From Phallusia mammillata (lineage: Eukaryota > Chordata > Ascidiacea > Phlebobranchia > Ascidiidae), in assembly GCA_003260075.1 (NCBI GenBank), contig QLIY01000167.1, positions 4,530-68,529 on the forward strand: a DNA stretch of 64,000 bases. Direction: 5' to 3'. The notes under the pieces are model-generated. The model made no database searches and was not told the DNA's origin. It worked only from the letters and a program-made list of their open reading frames with translations. Made by a program: the position numbers and the translations under genes. Position 1 is the stretch's first letter. Each line of letters opens with the position of its first letter. Positions 51,449-63,745 of the stretch are shown here, one piece after another.

Positions 51449-54400
51449 ATGGCACCTCAAGGAAGAAAAGTGTACGTCGTTGGTGTTGGAATGACAAAGG
51501 TTGGTTTATATTAAAGTAAACAACATTTTAAAAAGATTTGTTTAGAAACACAAGTAAAAAATGTAAAAACGGCTCTAGTCGAAAATGTAACTATGTCAGA
51601 CACTAAGAACCATTCTTGCTGACAAAAACAAGGAAATATTGCAACAACTTTCATGAAAGTTGCAGTAACATGAAAAAATATGCAATGCTCTGTACTCATT
51701 TTTTAATAAATTCCATCTAAATGCATTCATCCAAAAACACCACAGAACTAAAATCTTAAAACCTAGCTCATCCTTTGTCCATGAAGTAGAAAACACTAAA
51801 GTTTGCTATATCTTTATTGAGCCAGCTAACATAAGTTTTATCAAATTGATTTGTCTTTTTGTAACTCTGTCTGCATTGTTTTGTGTTTTGGATTCTATGT
51901 ACTGCTTAGAAAAAAATACCTTTTGGCCAGTAAGGCTGTTCCCAACAAGATCCATGTGCACGCAAGACTATGACCAACATGTCCCATTTGCCTCACTAAG
52001 TCTATTTGCAAGACTAATTTCATCCCATTCCAAAAAAGTGATAAAGAGGTCAAAAGAGGACATTTGAATATCTTGTTGCATGTGCAGTCAAGAAATCAAC
52101 ATATTGTGACGCCTAAATTTTGAAAGACTTTTCCAAATGAAGATTTGTTTGACAATTTGCCACATACATAACAATTTTACAATTATTAATTTGCAGTTTG
52201 AGAAACCAGGCAGAAGGGAAGATTTTGATTATCCAGACATGGCAAAGGAGGCAGGTATGCGAGCACTGACTGATGCCGGAATTTCATACAATGAAGTGGA
52301 ACAGGCTGTTGTTGGTTATTGTTATGGTGACACAACCTGTGGACAACGGGCACTCTACCAACTGGGATTAACAGGAATTCCTATGTACAATGTAAATAAG
52401 CTATTGACTATGCAGTGACATGAAATGTTTGTGCGGTTTTAGTTGCAAAGACCGCACACAAATCATTCTTATTTCACAATATCTTCTAAAGTAAACATGT
52501 AAAATATTGAAAACTGGTATTTGAGTTAGTATACTCTAATTAAAATTTAAACTACCAATTTATAAAAGGTAAACAACCAAAAATTTTGACTATTTATTTA
52601 AACAAGACATCTGATTAAATCCAAGAGACATCTGAAATAAAGATGTTTCCATCACTAAAGATGCCATTTCCACTTTATATATATACAGTTGGGGCCAAAA
52701 TCTGTGCCGTGATTTATTCCCCAACTGTATATATGTAAAGTGGAAATGGCATCTTTAGTGATGGAATTATTCCTTATTCATTGTATTTGAACAGCATAAG
52801 CTATGAAAACTTTACTTTTTGCAGGTTAACAATGCTTGTTCTACCGGCTCAACTGCTCTATTCATGGGAAAGCAGCTCATTGAAGGTGGACTTGCTGACT
52901 GTGTGATGGCTTTAGGGTTTGAGAAAATGGCTCGAGGATCTTTGGGATCGAATGTGAGAGAACTCTTTGTTCATTTTGTTTTAAAGCAGTATATAATTAT
53001 CTTTTTCTTGTCATCACACCTTTTACAATTTCCCAATGTGACTAATATCCCATGATGGTAATGATTTAGCATTTTTGCAACCTCTAGGAAAAGGTATCTC
53101 ACTGGGTTTTTGAAATTGATTTTTGTTTCCTGCAGTGGACAGACAGAGCTAATCCAGTACAGAAACATGTTGAAGTAATGGCTGAGCTTCGAGATATTGC
53201 TGCAGCCCCAATGACTCCACAGATTTTTGGAAATGCTGGGTTGGAACACATGGAAAAATATGGTAAATACATTTTTTAACTCAAAAAAAGTATTGTTCAT
53301 TACAACTGGTAAGCAATATCAAGTAAATTAGCACCAACAAGTTGACCCAATGTTGATAAATGCAAAATTATAGTTGTTTTTGACTGCCAATGATAACTGC
53401 AAGAATTTTTGCAATTTACATTCATTGCCCAAAACTTGCTTTAACTTTTGCTATGGTTGTTGCCAGTTGGATAAGATAAACCAATGAGTGTGCAAGGATT
53501 TGTTTGCTAACATTGTTAGTCAATGTGTAACCAGTGAGTTAGCAAAACCACAATCCTTCACCTTTTTGTACAGTAGTTACCTCCTGATAAAAAAATCATT
53601 TTTTTAAATTTATTTATTTTGGGACTAAAAATTGTTTTAATCCAAAAATAATAACAGAAAGTTAAAGCTGTACTTCAGACACAGTTTGATTAAATTACCT
53701 AAAAAATTGAAGCTGTAAACATATCTAATTTATTTTAATGTTGTTAAGCACATCTTTTTTGTTTTACGGTACTAAATAGGCATTTTGATTCGAACTGTAT
53801 GATTTGAACAATATAAATGTTGTTGAATGCAAGCATAATAAAAAGACTGTTGTAGAAAAATTGTAACACTGTGTATTCGTCTGCTCAATTATAGGTTAAT
53901 TGTCTTTAATAGGAAAATAGTATTTTTATGCATCCTATAATAGGAAAACAGTATTTTTGTGCATCCTGTGGGGTTTAGTTTATATTTTAGCGTCTTTACC
54001 CAGGGTGCACCACAACAGTCACATGAGGTTATAGGAGTTCATCAAAAATGTTGCCCAAATGAATACAAATTGTCTGTTGACTTTTTTATTTAATATCTGT
54101 TACATAAAACAGGTAGGCATTCGTCACATTAGTTGCTGGATTGGTTGAAAAAGGGTGCATGGGAGAAAAAATGGGTAAAGGGCACTGTTTTACTTCACTC
54201 TGCTTTTGTCCTACGATTAAATATATCTTATTTGTGTGTTTGTGTTTAGGCACAAAACCTGAGCACTTTGCCAAAATTGCATGGAAGAACCACAAGCACT
54301 CGACCAACAATCCCTACTCACAATTTCAGAAGGAATATTCTATGGATGATGTGATGAATGGAAGAAAAGTTTATGAATACTTAACTCTGCTCCAGTGTTG

Positions 54401-54805
54401 GTAAGCAGTTATTTGCATGTAAATTTTCGAAAAGCAATCAATTTGCATTTTAAATCTGAATCTATAAGAAAAGCTTAATTCTATACCTCATAAAGAGTAG
54501 ATGAGAGAAGTTGCTGAAACTACAGCATGCTTGAAAGGCATGATGTTACACAAACTCATATTGTTGTCATTCTGTTGTTTTGAATAAAACTAGGCTTGGG
54601 AAATCCACAATTATTGGTGAAGTTTTGTGATTTTTTGTCGGTTTACCCACTTTATTGCAAGCACAAAGGACTTATTTTTTTTTGTATATTTCCAGCCCCA
54701 CCTCAGATGGAAGTGGTTGTGCAATTTTAGCAAGTGAGGACTTTGTCAGAAAGCACAAACTTGAACACCAAGCTGTGGAAATTCTCGGACAGACTATGGC
54801 CACTG

Positions 54806-54857
<52 letters not shown>

Positions 54858-57800
54858 GCACTTTCCAGGAAAAGAGCTGCATTAAAGTAAATGCAATGTG
54901 TTTATTTCCACAAAAACATTTTACATTTACCACAAATGATGTATAACTACAAAGTGCATGTATATGCGAAATCAGCTGCAAGATTCAAATTTTTTGACAG
55001 CCGGTTCTATCACGAAAGTTATATATTTCAGCCGGTTCTGTTACAAAAAGTTCATTGACAGTAACCATTAATGCTAACCTGTTAGCTGATATCATAAAAT
55101 TTTGCGAGACAGTTCTATAGAACTGGTGTGTACCGACTGAATCCCACCACTGTGTGAAATATATATCTTGATTTTTAACAACTTTATGTTCACTGATTTT
55201 TAGTAAGAAGCATTTGCTTCTTTATTACAAAATGAAAAAGTATAATAAAGGTTGAACGAAAAATGTTAACGAAAAAAATGCTCAAGAACATGAAAAATGA
55301 ACTAACACCCATATTTTTGTTGATTTATAGATTGTTGGTGCTGACATGACCAGACGTGCTGCAGAGAAACTTGAAAAACAAACAGGTTTTAGTCCAGCAG
55401 CGGCACAAGTGATTGAACTGCATGACTGCTTCTCCGCAAATGAACTTGTTACATATGAAGCACTTGGCCTATGCCCAGTTGGTAAGTACTGAAACATCCT
55501 GCTTTACTTCAATAATAATTTACCATAGTTGTTTGATTTTGGCATTTAAGTCACAGGTGTTTGACTGAATTTCAAGACTACTTGTTAAGAATTTGTTGTG
55601 AGTATTTGAGAACAATATATATCATTTATGTGCGCATCATCAGTCATGGGTGAAATAAATGTCAATTTAAGACTATTTTGTTCTGATTTGGAAGCACTAT
55701 TGCTTTGTCATTTATTCTCATAGAAAATTGTACTGTTAATTATAAGTAATCAATGATCGTCAACACAGGATGCCCACTATTCATGCGAAAGATCCTTAAA
55801 AAACGCAAGATGTCAAAAAATTGAAAGTTTTTTTTTAAGTCAGCAGACTATATCATTAAAAATTTATTAGATAAGTATAAACCAAAGTTTGACTGTTTTT
55901 AGATTTTTTTTTTTTTTTTAGTCATTGTATGTTAAGCTAGTATGTAACTTCTCTTAATGGTATCTTTGCAAAAACAGGCAAAGCAGGTGAATTCATCGAT
56001 CGAGGAGACAACACTTATGGTGGAAAATATGTTATCAACCCAAGCGGAGGCTTGATATCCAAAGGTCACCCTCTCGGTGCTACAGGTACACGCTAAGTCA
56101 ACGAAGCATATTGACACATTTAAAGTTACTTACAACAACGGAACACTTTGCACATACCCACTGGAGACAGCCTCTTTGCTACACTGTTGGTTAATGAGTG
56201 CCATTTTGTAGGGCTTGCCCAGTGTAGTGAACTTTGTTGGCAACTCCGTGACGAGGCTGGAAAACGACAGGTGCAAGGTGCTACTCTTGCTTTGCAACAC
56301 AACCTTGGTTTAGGCGGAGCAGTCGTTCTCACTATGTATCGTTTAGGCTTTCCACAAGCACGAAAAGAATGGCTTAAAAAGTAAGTTTGTTCTAGTTGTA
56401 AATTTTGTGCTTCATGTTAGTGTTTAAATTTTCTTGCTCTTTGTCAAAAAGTTTATCGATGTTTTTATTAGAACTATTATTTTGTGTTTCAAATTTATTA
56501 TAAAGCATTTGAAAGATTAATTCTGACAATTTCCATTTGCTCAAGCTGTTTTATACAATTTATTTGATTTTGCTTTCATTCACGCAATTTTTGCAACAAA
56601 TTTCTATGGTTTAACTTTACCATCCTTATGCAATTAACTGGGTTTGTCTGTGTTTTGAATGTATTATTACACTTTATGAGCATCTGGTTTAAAAACTGCA
56701 GTATTAAATTTGGTAATTCTTTTTTTTTTCTGACTGAATTTTATTTTCAGACTTTAAAAAGTGACTGTGTTACAGTTTCAGACAAAACAAAACAATTTTT
56801 AAAATTACAAAACATATTGCAGGCAAGGATCGTACCCTCGTGTCCATCCACAACCAGTGGTGGGAAATCTTGTTGGCAGCAAAACTTCTGCTTCATCAGA
56901 CGCTGATGGATTTAAAACCACACCAGTTTTCAATGAAATCAAGGAGGCCATGGAAAAAGTAAGACATATATCATACTGTTTGTTGCTGTATTGATCAAAA
57001 AAATATTGCATTTAGTGTGTCCAATTTCCAGTTTCAAAAGGAACGAAATTGTGCTTAAAATGATAAGATTCTGTATTACAGCTTAACCTGGTTAATTGCA
57101 CAATCAATTTGCTTAGTGTTTTTGTTGAATTTACAAGACATTTTTTTAACAAATGGCATGTGATTTTACAAAAATGATCACTTGGCTTACAAAATAGTTG
57201 ACACTTGCTGCCTTAAACCTATTTGTGAATCAATCACTAAATTTGTGAATTGCTTTTCGTTTAGGATGGAGCGAGCTACGTGAAGAAGATAAATGGAGTG
57301 ATTGCATTCAGTATTAAAGATGGGCCAGGTGGAAAAACAGGAAAATGGGTGGTCGATGGAAAGAACGGAAATGGATCAGTTAAATTTAACTCTGACCGTA
57401 AGAATTTTGCAAAAATATTATAAAAATTAGGTTCTAAACAAAAAGAGATTAAGTTTAGTAACAAAAGCTTATTTTGGGCTTGTGTGGAATAGGTTTGGTG
57501 GAAAATATAAGTAGGAAGTTTTTAGGGTATGCAAGATTAACTATTGCAGAAACTGAATAACAGTCTCCATTCTCCATTTAAGGCATTTTAAGTGTCTTAC
57601 AAAATGTCCAAAAAAAATCACATTTTCTTTTTGCTGAACACCTTAAAGAAGTGCTTGGTAGAGGTTGTCATGTTACTTTAATGTTGCGACTGGGGGGGGG
57701 GATCTTACAAAATGTCCCAAAATCACATTTTCTTTTTGCTGAACACCATAAAGAAGTGCTTGGTAGAGGTTGTCATGTTACTTTAATGTTGCGACTATTT

Positions 57801-58601
57801 GTTTTATGTGATCAAAATGAAATAAATGAGTTATAAAATTTACATGAATACTCAAGCTTTCTACAACATGTTATATAATTGTCCTTATATTTTGTGCGTA
57901 ATCTGTTTTGTGCACTGACCTATTACTGTTTATCTGTTTTGTGATTTGCCGTAAACATTTACCATGAGTTTTGAACGAACAGGGCTGTGGACTCAGCTAG
58001 TCTTGGTAGAAATTATTTCTAAAGTATGCACATTACAAATATATTAATTGTTTCTCCCAGAAAAAGCTGATTGCACCATTACAATGAAAGACAGCGATAT
58101 GTATGACATGATGCTGGGAAAACTCAACCCTAACTCGGTAAAAACGAAAATGATTTCTTACATGTTGGGTTCTAGATTGCAACCTAAACTGTTACCATAT
58201 TTTGTTGATCTGATTTTAACTGACAGTAAATTGTTGTACAAGTTAAAGATTGTTAATTTTCTTAATGCAAGGTAAATGACTTTTAGGTCTGAGCTTGCAG
58301 AAATTGGGGAAGTGCATGTTTTGTAAAGTTAAACTATAAATTTTAAAGCTTTCTAATCTTATAAAACTAGCGCTTTTCTGACTCGTGTATTTCGAAAATA
58401 CTGACTAAAGAAGACTTAAATTGAGAAAAAATAACTATTGGATATTGTTAAATGTGGTTACTTCTATGTATTTTCGTTTTTATAAACATCAAATCTGAAA
58501 TTTCTTTTAAGGCATTTTTCAATGGAAAACTGAAGATTAGTGGTAACATGGGTCTTGCAATGAAGATTGGAAACATAATGCCTACGAAAGCGAAATTGTG
58601 A
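51449..58601 (+). CDS. SCP2: SCPx: peroxisomal 3-ketoacyl-CoA thiolase fused to sterol carrier protein 2
   Basis: SCPx cleaves branched-chain and bile-acid-type 3-ketoacyl-CoAs in peroxisomes; its C-terminal domain binds lipids. Thirteen exons: 51449-51499, 52197-52391, 52825-52953, 53136-53262, 54250-54400, 54696-54886, 55331-55481, 55978-56085, 56212-56380, 56823-56958, 57265-57397, 58061-58137, 58512-58601. The thiolase part shows [11 protein letters not shown], the nucleophile motif [20 protein letters not shown] and [17 protein letters not shown], then [12 protein letters not shown]. The SCP2 domain begins near [10 protein letters not shown] and includes [20 protein letters not shown]. 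The protein ends AKL, a peroxisomal targeting signal. Exon 54696-54886 is broken by a 48-G run (54809-54856): MATD before it and [10 protein letters not shown] after it are adjacent in the family, and the run shifts the frame by one, so it is an assembly fault. AATAAA lies at 58838. Intron 2 holds a 116-bp palindrome. Confidence 0.97.
52649..52764. mobile_element. Fold-back element (Tc1-like core) in SCPx intron 2
   Basis: The stretch is an almost perfect inverted repeat: 46 bases beginning CCATCACTAAAGATGCC are mirrored at the right end, separated by a short loop. The inner part reads TACAGTTGGGGCCAAAATCT and CCCCAACTGTA, resembling the termini of Tc1/mariner-type elements. It could form a strong hairpin in the transcript. 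Confidence 0.75.
54809..54856. other. 48-G run inside SCPx exon 6 (artefact)
   Basis: The run replaces only a few expected bases between codons for MATD and STFQEK and breaks the frame. See the SCPx entry. Confidence 0.9.
57595..57799. other. Assembly duplicate in SCPx intron 11
   Basis: 57595-57691 and 57703-57799 are near-identical copies with a few differences, joined by exactly ten G (57692-57701). The structure matches the other G-run joins. Confidence 0.8.
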
Positions 58602-59349
58602 ATGAAATTCAATCATGCTCTTCTAATTTTATCGACTGTTCAAAGGGTATTATTTCATGCACTTCATTTTAAAATTTGCTGCAAATTCTATCCAAACAAT
58701 GTTGATTTGGCAAACGATATAGCTAAAACGTCAATAATGTAATTTGTAACATGTGCATGTAAATCTGTTTCATTCCACAATTGTAGCAGTTATTGTGCGT
58801 AATGTTTCTACTTTTTATCAACTTTCTAATTTATGCAAATAAAAATATAATATGTCAAAAAGTGTGATTTCTATGATTGGATTACATTGAGGTTTTGTTG
58901 AAAGTTAAGCTAACTGTCCCTTTTTGTGCATTGTGTGTAGATGCTTTAAGAAGTGCTATATTGCAATAGACTGGGAAGGATTATTAGCTAAGCTTATACT
59001 GAAGTGGTGCAATTTTGGAATTTGAAAACTGATTAATATGACCAAGATTTTAGCGATTTTTACTTAAAAATTATTTAGGGGTAGGTGACATCAATAAGCA
59101 AAAACACTTGTGTTACATTTTTCCACTACCACAAAAACAACCAGAAAATGCTCCACTTTCTACCAAAAACAATTTTATTTAACAAATAGAAGTTTCCGAA
59201 ACCTGGAGATTATATATATCTGTATATATTTGATGAATCCATAACAAAATAGATTGCACTATGACGAAAATATAACTAATTTTGCAATTGGCACAAGCAA
59301 GGTAGACATGTTCAATCATCACAAAACCTAAAGGCTACATCTAAAAACC

Positions 59350-60700
59350 TCACAATTTTGCTTTGCCTGGCATTAAAGTTTGCATTTTCATTGCAAGGTT
59401 CAATTTTCCAGAAATCTTCATCTTTCCACTAAAGTAGGCCTGTAAATTGAATAACACATGTTGAGACGTATTCTAAACTTGCAGCAAAGGCTGGTTTTTG
59501 TAACTTACAGTGTTTGCATTCATTTTTCCAAGCAAAAGATCAGCTAAGTCATTATCCTTCATAAGTACTGTGCAATCAGCCTTATCTAAAAATCAGAAAT
59601 AAATAATTTTTCACCATCCTCTTAGGGTGCAATGAAACAGGTTTTTTTTTACTTTTTGCGTTCAATTCAACACATCCATTTCCATTTTTTCCATCAACCA
59701 CCCATCTACATGTTTTTCCATTGGGACCATCTTTTACTTCAAATGCAAGGATTCCGTTAAATTTTTTTACAAATTTTGGGCCTTCCTGAAACAAACCAAA
59801 CTTTGGTAATGGTCAAAATAGTAAGCACATCAAAACCTGTTAAATACAGTACGGTAGGCTTAGTACAAAAATATTTTTTTAAATGTAGAATTCCTCAAAT
59901 TATAATTACCACAAACGCAACAATATTTTGCATTTCAACATAGGTTTTATGGGGTTTTATGTTTTTTCGGCGGTCATGAGCTGTCCGCGAATGAATTACT
60001 GATATTTTGTCTCGACTAGGCTACGATTCTGTAAAAACTGTTCCAGTTGGCGCGAAGTTAGTTACAATTGGAACGAAAGTCACATGGTTCGGTCTATTAA
60101 ATCCTATCAGTGCGGCTGATTTTGGCGAAAATAAACTTTTGTATGTTTGCAAATGAGTTCAGCCTCATAAACTTTTACAAAACCGCAGATTCGTCTAAAA
60201 TCGACAGAACGACTTCATAACGTTACTAATTATAAAATGCGTTAGTTCATCGAACGTTGAATGGATAATGGTCAAGACGAAACATTAAAAGCAATTAAAA
60301 ATATATGATTAGCAGTTCAAGATAACTACTGTTTTTGCTAAACGCTTTTACTTTCCGTTCAGTTACTAAAAGAAGGCAAGCACATGCGAAACTATTATTA
60401 TGATATTTTGACATTTCCATACCTTTTCAAACACCTTCTGTATGTTTTTAAATATAGGAGTACACTTAAAATCATCTACATCCGACGTTGCTGAAGTTTT
60501 TTTAATCGCTATGCCAACTTTTCTGTCGGGTTTCTGCAACATAAAATGGAAACCAAAATGTCGCAACCAAAAAGTAATGGAAAGTATACATACGGTATTT
60601 GCAAATCAGGTTACTTTTTTAATCAATTTTTGCATACCTTTGCAGTCAACTTGATGGTAGTGTTTTCAACTAAGGCCCTGTTCGACCGAGAAGTTTCCAT
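59350..60700 (-). CDS. Stand-alone SCP2-domain lipid carrier, peroxisomal
   Basis: Five exons in phase (60638-60700, 60423-60533, 59653-59785, 59509-59585, 59350-59439) encode 157 residues. After a short N-terminus (METSRSNRALVENTTIKLTA) comes one SCP2 domain: FEVKDGPNGKTCRWVVDGKN, KADCTVLMKDNDLADLLLGK, then FSGKMKISGKLNLAMKM, ending AKL, a peroxisomal signal. SCP2 domains bind sterols, phospholipids and fatty acyl-CoA in a hydrophobic cavity. The last three exons have exactly the lengths of the last three SCPx exons (133, 77, 90 bp), and the gene lies tail to tail with SCPx 0.75 kb away, so it is an inverted duplicate. In vertebrates the free SCP2 comes from an internal promoter of the SCPx gene; here a separate gene could provide it. 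A minus-strand AATAAA lies at 59174-59179. Confidence 0.95.
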
Positions 60701-61796
60701 TTTATCTAATAATTTTACAAATTTGCTGACCTAAGGGCTAAGACAGACTAAAAAAAAGTAAATCGGTTTAAAAATGCACAACTAACCAAATAAATTTGGT
60801 ACGAAACGGGTTTTACATAAGTTGCTAACTTAACTGCCAAATCTTCGCTACTTTAATCGTGTTCAGCCGCTAAAGCTGGATCCTAAAGAAAGCGGCGTAA
60901 ATGCCATAATCTACCGTTCGGATGTCCGGAACGTGATACGCATGGTGTTCGTTTATTTTATCGCTTGTTGATATACATCGCTATAATTTAACGGGTTTAG
61001 GTAAAGGCATATTTAAGCCATAATAATACTGTAAAAACGTAATTACCATGCGATTTAGCTAAAATAAAATATAATACACCGTTTTTCGCAGGTAACGTTT
61101 GGTTAATATTCAACTACTTGTTAAAAAGGGCTTTCACAATATATTTGTAGCATGTCAGTCCAAAATGTAAAGAATGGATCAGTTTAGTTTAAAATGTTCC
61201 AATAGATTATTTAATTATTTCAACTTTCAAGGTTCAGCCTGAATAGTCCCGTGACCTTTGTCGTAATGCTTGAGTGATTTCATGTGTTGTCAATGTCATG
61301 AATGACTGATGCCAGTTTGAGGTGGAAGTGGGTTCGGCTTCGAGGCAGAACTTGTGCTTTGACTCAGTTTGACATTGACAGGTGTTAAGGAGGTTGATTA
61401 CTTCAGTTTGTTTTTAGGCTAGCTGTTTATTGAGTTGCCCTTTTATGCAGCTTGTTTTCAGTCTATATGAGTTTTTTGAGTTGCCTTTTTATGCAGTTTG
61501 ATTTTAGAAGAAAGTGAGTGACTGTTATAACTTATAACAAGAAACTGTTAGCCTGTTATTTTAAGTGTTATGAATGACAGTTGTTTTAGGAAGAAAGTGA
61601 ATGACTCTGATTGTATGCATGCAAGCTTGTAATTTCATCAACTACTCCCTTCATTTCACAGAATTGCACCAATTTACCAGTCTGATAAAACTGAATGTTT
61701 GTAAGAGTTTACTACTGTTAATACAGTTGACCTAAGAGAAGAAATTCTACACAAAACTTATCTGAAGCACCAATAAGTTATTTTACTTTGGCAGTG
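60701..61796. promoter_or_regulatory. Divergent region between SCP2 and HMG-CoA synthase
   Basis: The two genes are transcribed outward. The sequence before the HMG-CoA synthase ATG reads as a 3' splice site (TTTTACTTTGGCAG, ending 61794), so there is a 5' UTR intron and the promoter lies further left. 61432-61508 contains two copies of a 35-bp unit (GAGTTGCC..TTTTATGCAG). I cannot identify sterol-response elements with confidence. Confidence 0.45.
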
Positions 61797-63745
61797 ATGC
61801 CAATTGTCACCGAAAATGGTCTAGACAGGCCAAAAGTGCAACGAAATGTTGGAATCCTGGCAATGGAGGTGTACTTTCCTTTCTGTTGTGTTGATCAAGA
61901 AAAATTAGAAGAATATGACAAGATATCAAAAGGAAAATATACAATCGGACTTGGTCAAACTGAAATGGGTTTCTGTGATGACAATGAAGACATTAATTCT
62001 TTATGTTTAACTGTTGTTGCAAGATTAATGGAAAAACACCACATTGGTTACGAAAATATAGGTAAGTTTCTTCATATATTTTATAAGTTTTATTATATAT
62101 TTTTGAAGCAACATTTCAGTGGTCGAATTGCTTACAAACAACGCCTGTATGGTATAGGATTGACCAATTCCAAATTTATTCTGATTCTGCAAAATAAAAA
62201 ATTTAAAAAATCAAATGAGGTACCAGAAAATAAAATGAATTTCTTACAGGGAGGCTTGAAGTTGGCACTGAGACTATCATTGACAAGTCAAAAAGTGTCA
62301 AAAGTGCTTTGATGCAACTATTTGAAGAAAGTGGCAACTTTGATGTGGAAGGTGTTGACACAACAAATGCATGTTATGGTGGAACAAGTGCACTGTTCAA
62401 TGCCATCGCATGGGTAGAAAGCTCAGCATTTGATGGTAAACAAGTGTCTCAAATCTTATTTTATTATATTATCTTTCATTTCTATAGCTTTGGTATATAA
62501 ATTAACTAAATTGATTTTTTTAAATTATATAATGTTTTTTGTGAATGGAAAATTGAATAAATTCTTTTTGTAGGACGCTTTGCTCTTGTGGTCTGTGGAG
62601 ACATTGCTGTTTACGCGCATGGAAATGCTCGGTGTACTGGTGGCGCTGGTGCTATTGCAATGCTTATTGGTCCATCAGCACCACTTGTTGTTGAGCCAGG
62701 TAATTACAATTAAGGCTGATTTTAGTTTAAAAGATACTGAGCTTTCAGTTGTTAGTAAAACTGCAAGATAGTAAGTAAAACTGCAAGATAGTTTGTAGAT
62801 GGTGAATAACTTTTGGGTGATGTTTTACCAATTTGTGTTGTCATCTCAGGGTAAAAATACCTCCATTTTTATTAGGGCTGTTAATAAATAAAGTTAAAAA
62901 ACTTCAAAAAGTAGAAACATTTGTGTTTAAAACAGTTTAAATAAGAATCAAATAGTTTTAATGAGAAGCATAGTCCCATAAATTTCAAATAATTAAAATT
63001 TCAAATAACCAAATAATTACTTGTTAAATACTGGTCCTATTTTAATGTCAAAATATTGTATTATTTGTCAAAAGTTTTTTTTTATGATGTTAATTTTCCA
63101 CTTATATAATATTGTAGGATAATATAGTACCGATATTTTGATGTTTTACGCTTTGCAGGCTTGCGTGGGACCTGTATGCGGCATGCATATGATTTTTACA
63201 AGCCAGACCTCACCTCCGAATATCCTGTTGTAGATGGAAAATTGACTGTAAAAAGTTATTTATCTGCCTTAGACGCTTGTTATCAAACATATTGCAAAAA
63301 AGCAGACAAGCTTTTAAAATCAAAAGGTACATTCACAATGAGGTTCAATTGCTTTCTAATTTTTTGTAAAAAATGTAAATGTATGAATTTATAAATATTT
63401 TAACAGCCATTTCTTGTTTAATTGTTCACTTAAATCGTAAATATTTTGTCGTTTAGCATCACCGTTTTGTTTGAATCACATGGATTTCATGGTGTTTCAT
63501 AGCCCATACTGCAAATTGGTCCAAAGGGGGGGGGGTTTTATTGTAGATCTGAAATCGCAAATATTTTGTCGTTTAGCATCACCGTTTTGTTTGAATGACA
63601 TGGATTTCATGGTGTTTCATAGCCCATACTGCAAATTGGTCCAAAAATCATTAGCCAGGCTAACTTTAAATGATTTTCTTTGGAACAATACGTCACTATA
63701 TTCTGAAGAGGACTGCATGGCGTTTGAAAAACTTGAAGAATTTGA
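61797..63745 (+). CDS. HMGCS1: Hydroxymethylglutaryl-CoA synthase, 5' five coding exons
   Basis: This enzyme condenses acetyl-CoA with acetoacetyl-CoA to HMG-CoA, the step before HMG-CoA reductase in the mevalonate pathway. Exons 61797-62061, 62250-62435, 62574-62699, 63159-63326 and 63577-63745 join in phase. Landmarks: [40 protein letters not shown], the catalytic-cysteine motif [51 protein letters not shown] and [17 protein letters not shown]. No mitochondrial presequence is visible, which favours the cytosolic form. The remaining exons lie beyond the window. The fifth exon is preceded by a truncated copy of itself (63457-63525) and ten G, an assembly duplicate with SNPs; only 63577-63745 fits the frame. 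The ATG at 61797 directly follows a splice acceptor. Confidence 0.96.
63431..63644. other. Assembly duplicate of an HMG-CoA synthase exon start
   Basis: About 90 bp including the acceptor and the first 69 bases of exon 5 occur before (to 63525) and after (from about 63550) ten G at 63526-63535. The copies differ at a few bases (for example AATCACATGG against AATGACATGG, which would replace Asp by His), as two haplotypes would. Confidence 0.85.

Noticed and set aside
54655-54981. Gly-rich plus and Pro-rich minus frames over 54.8 kb
   Set aside because: Same cause; the real frame is the SCPx exon on each side of the run.
61250-61262. TGACCTTTG as a nuclear-receptor site before HMG-CoA synthase
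   Set aside because: A single half-site-like word in a 1-kb region is expected by chance.
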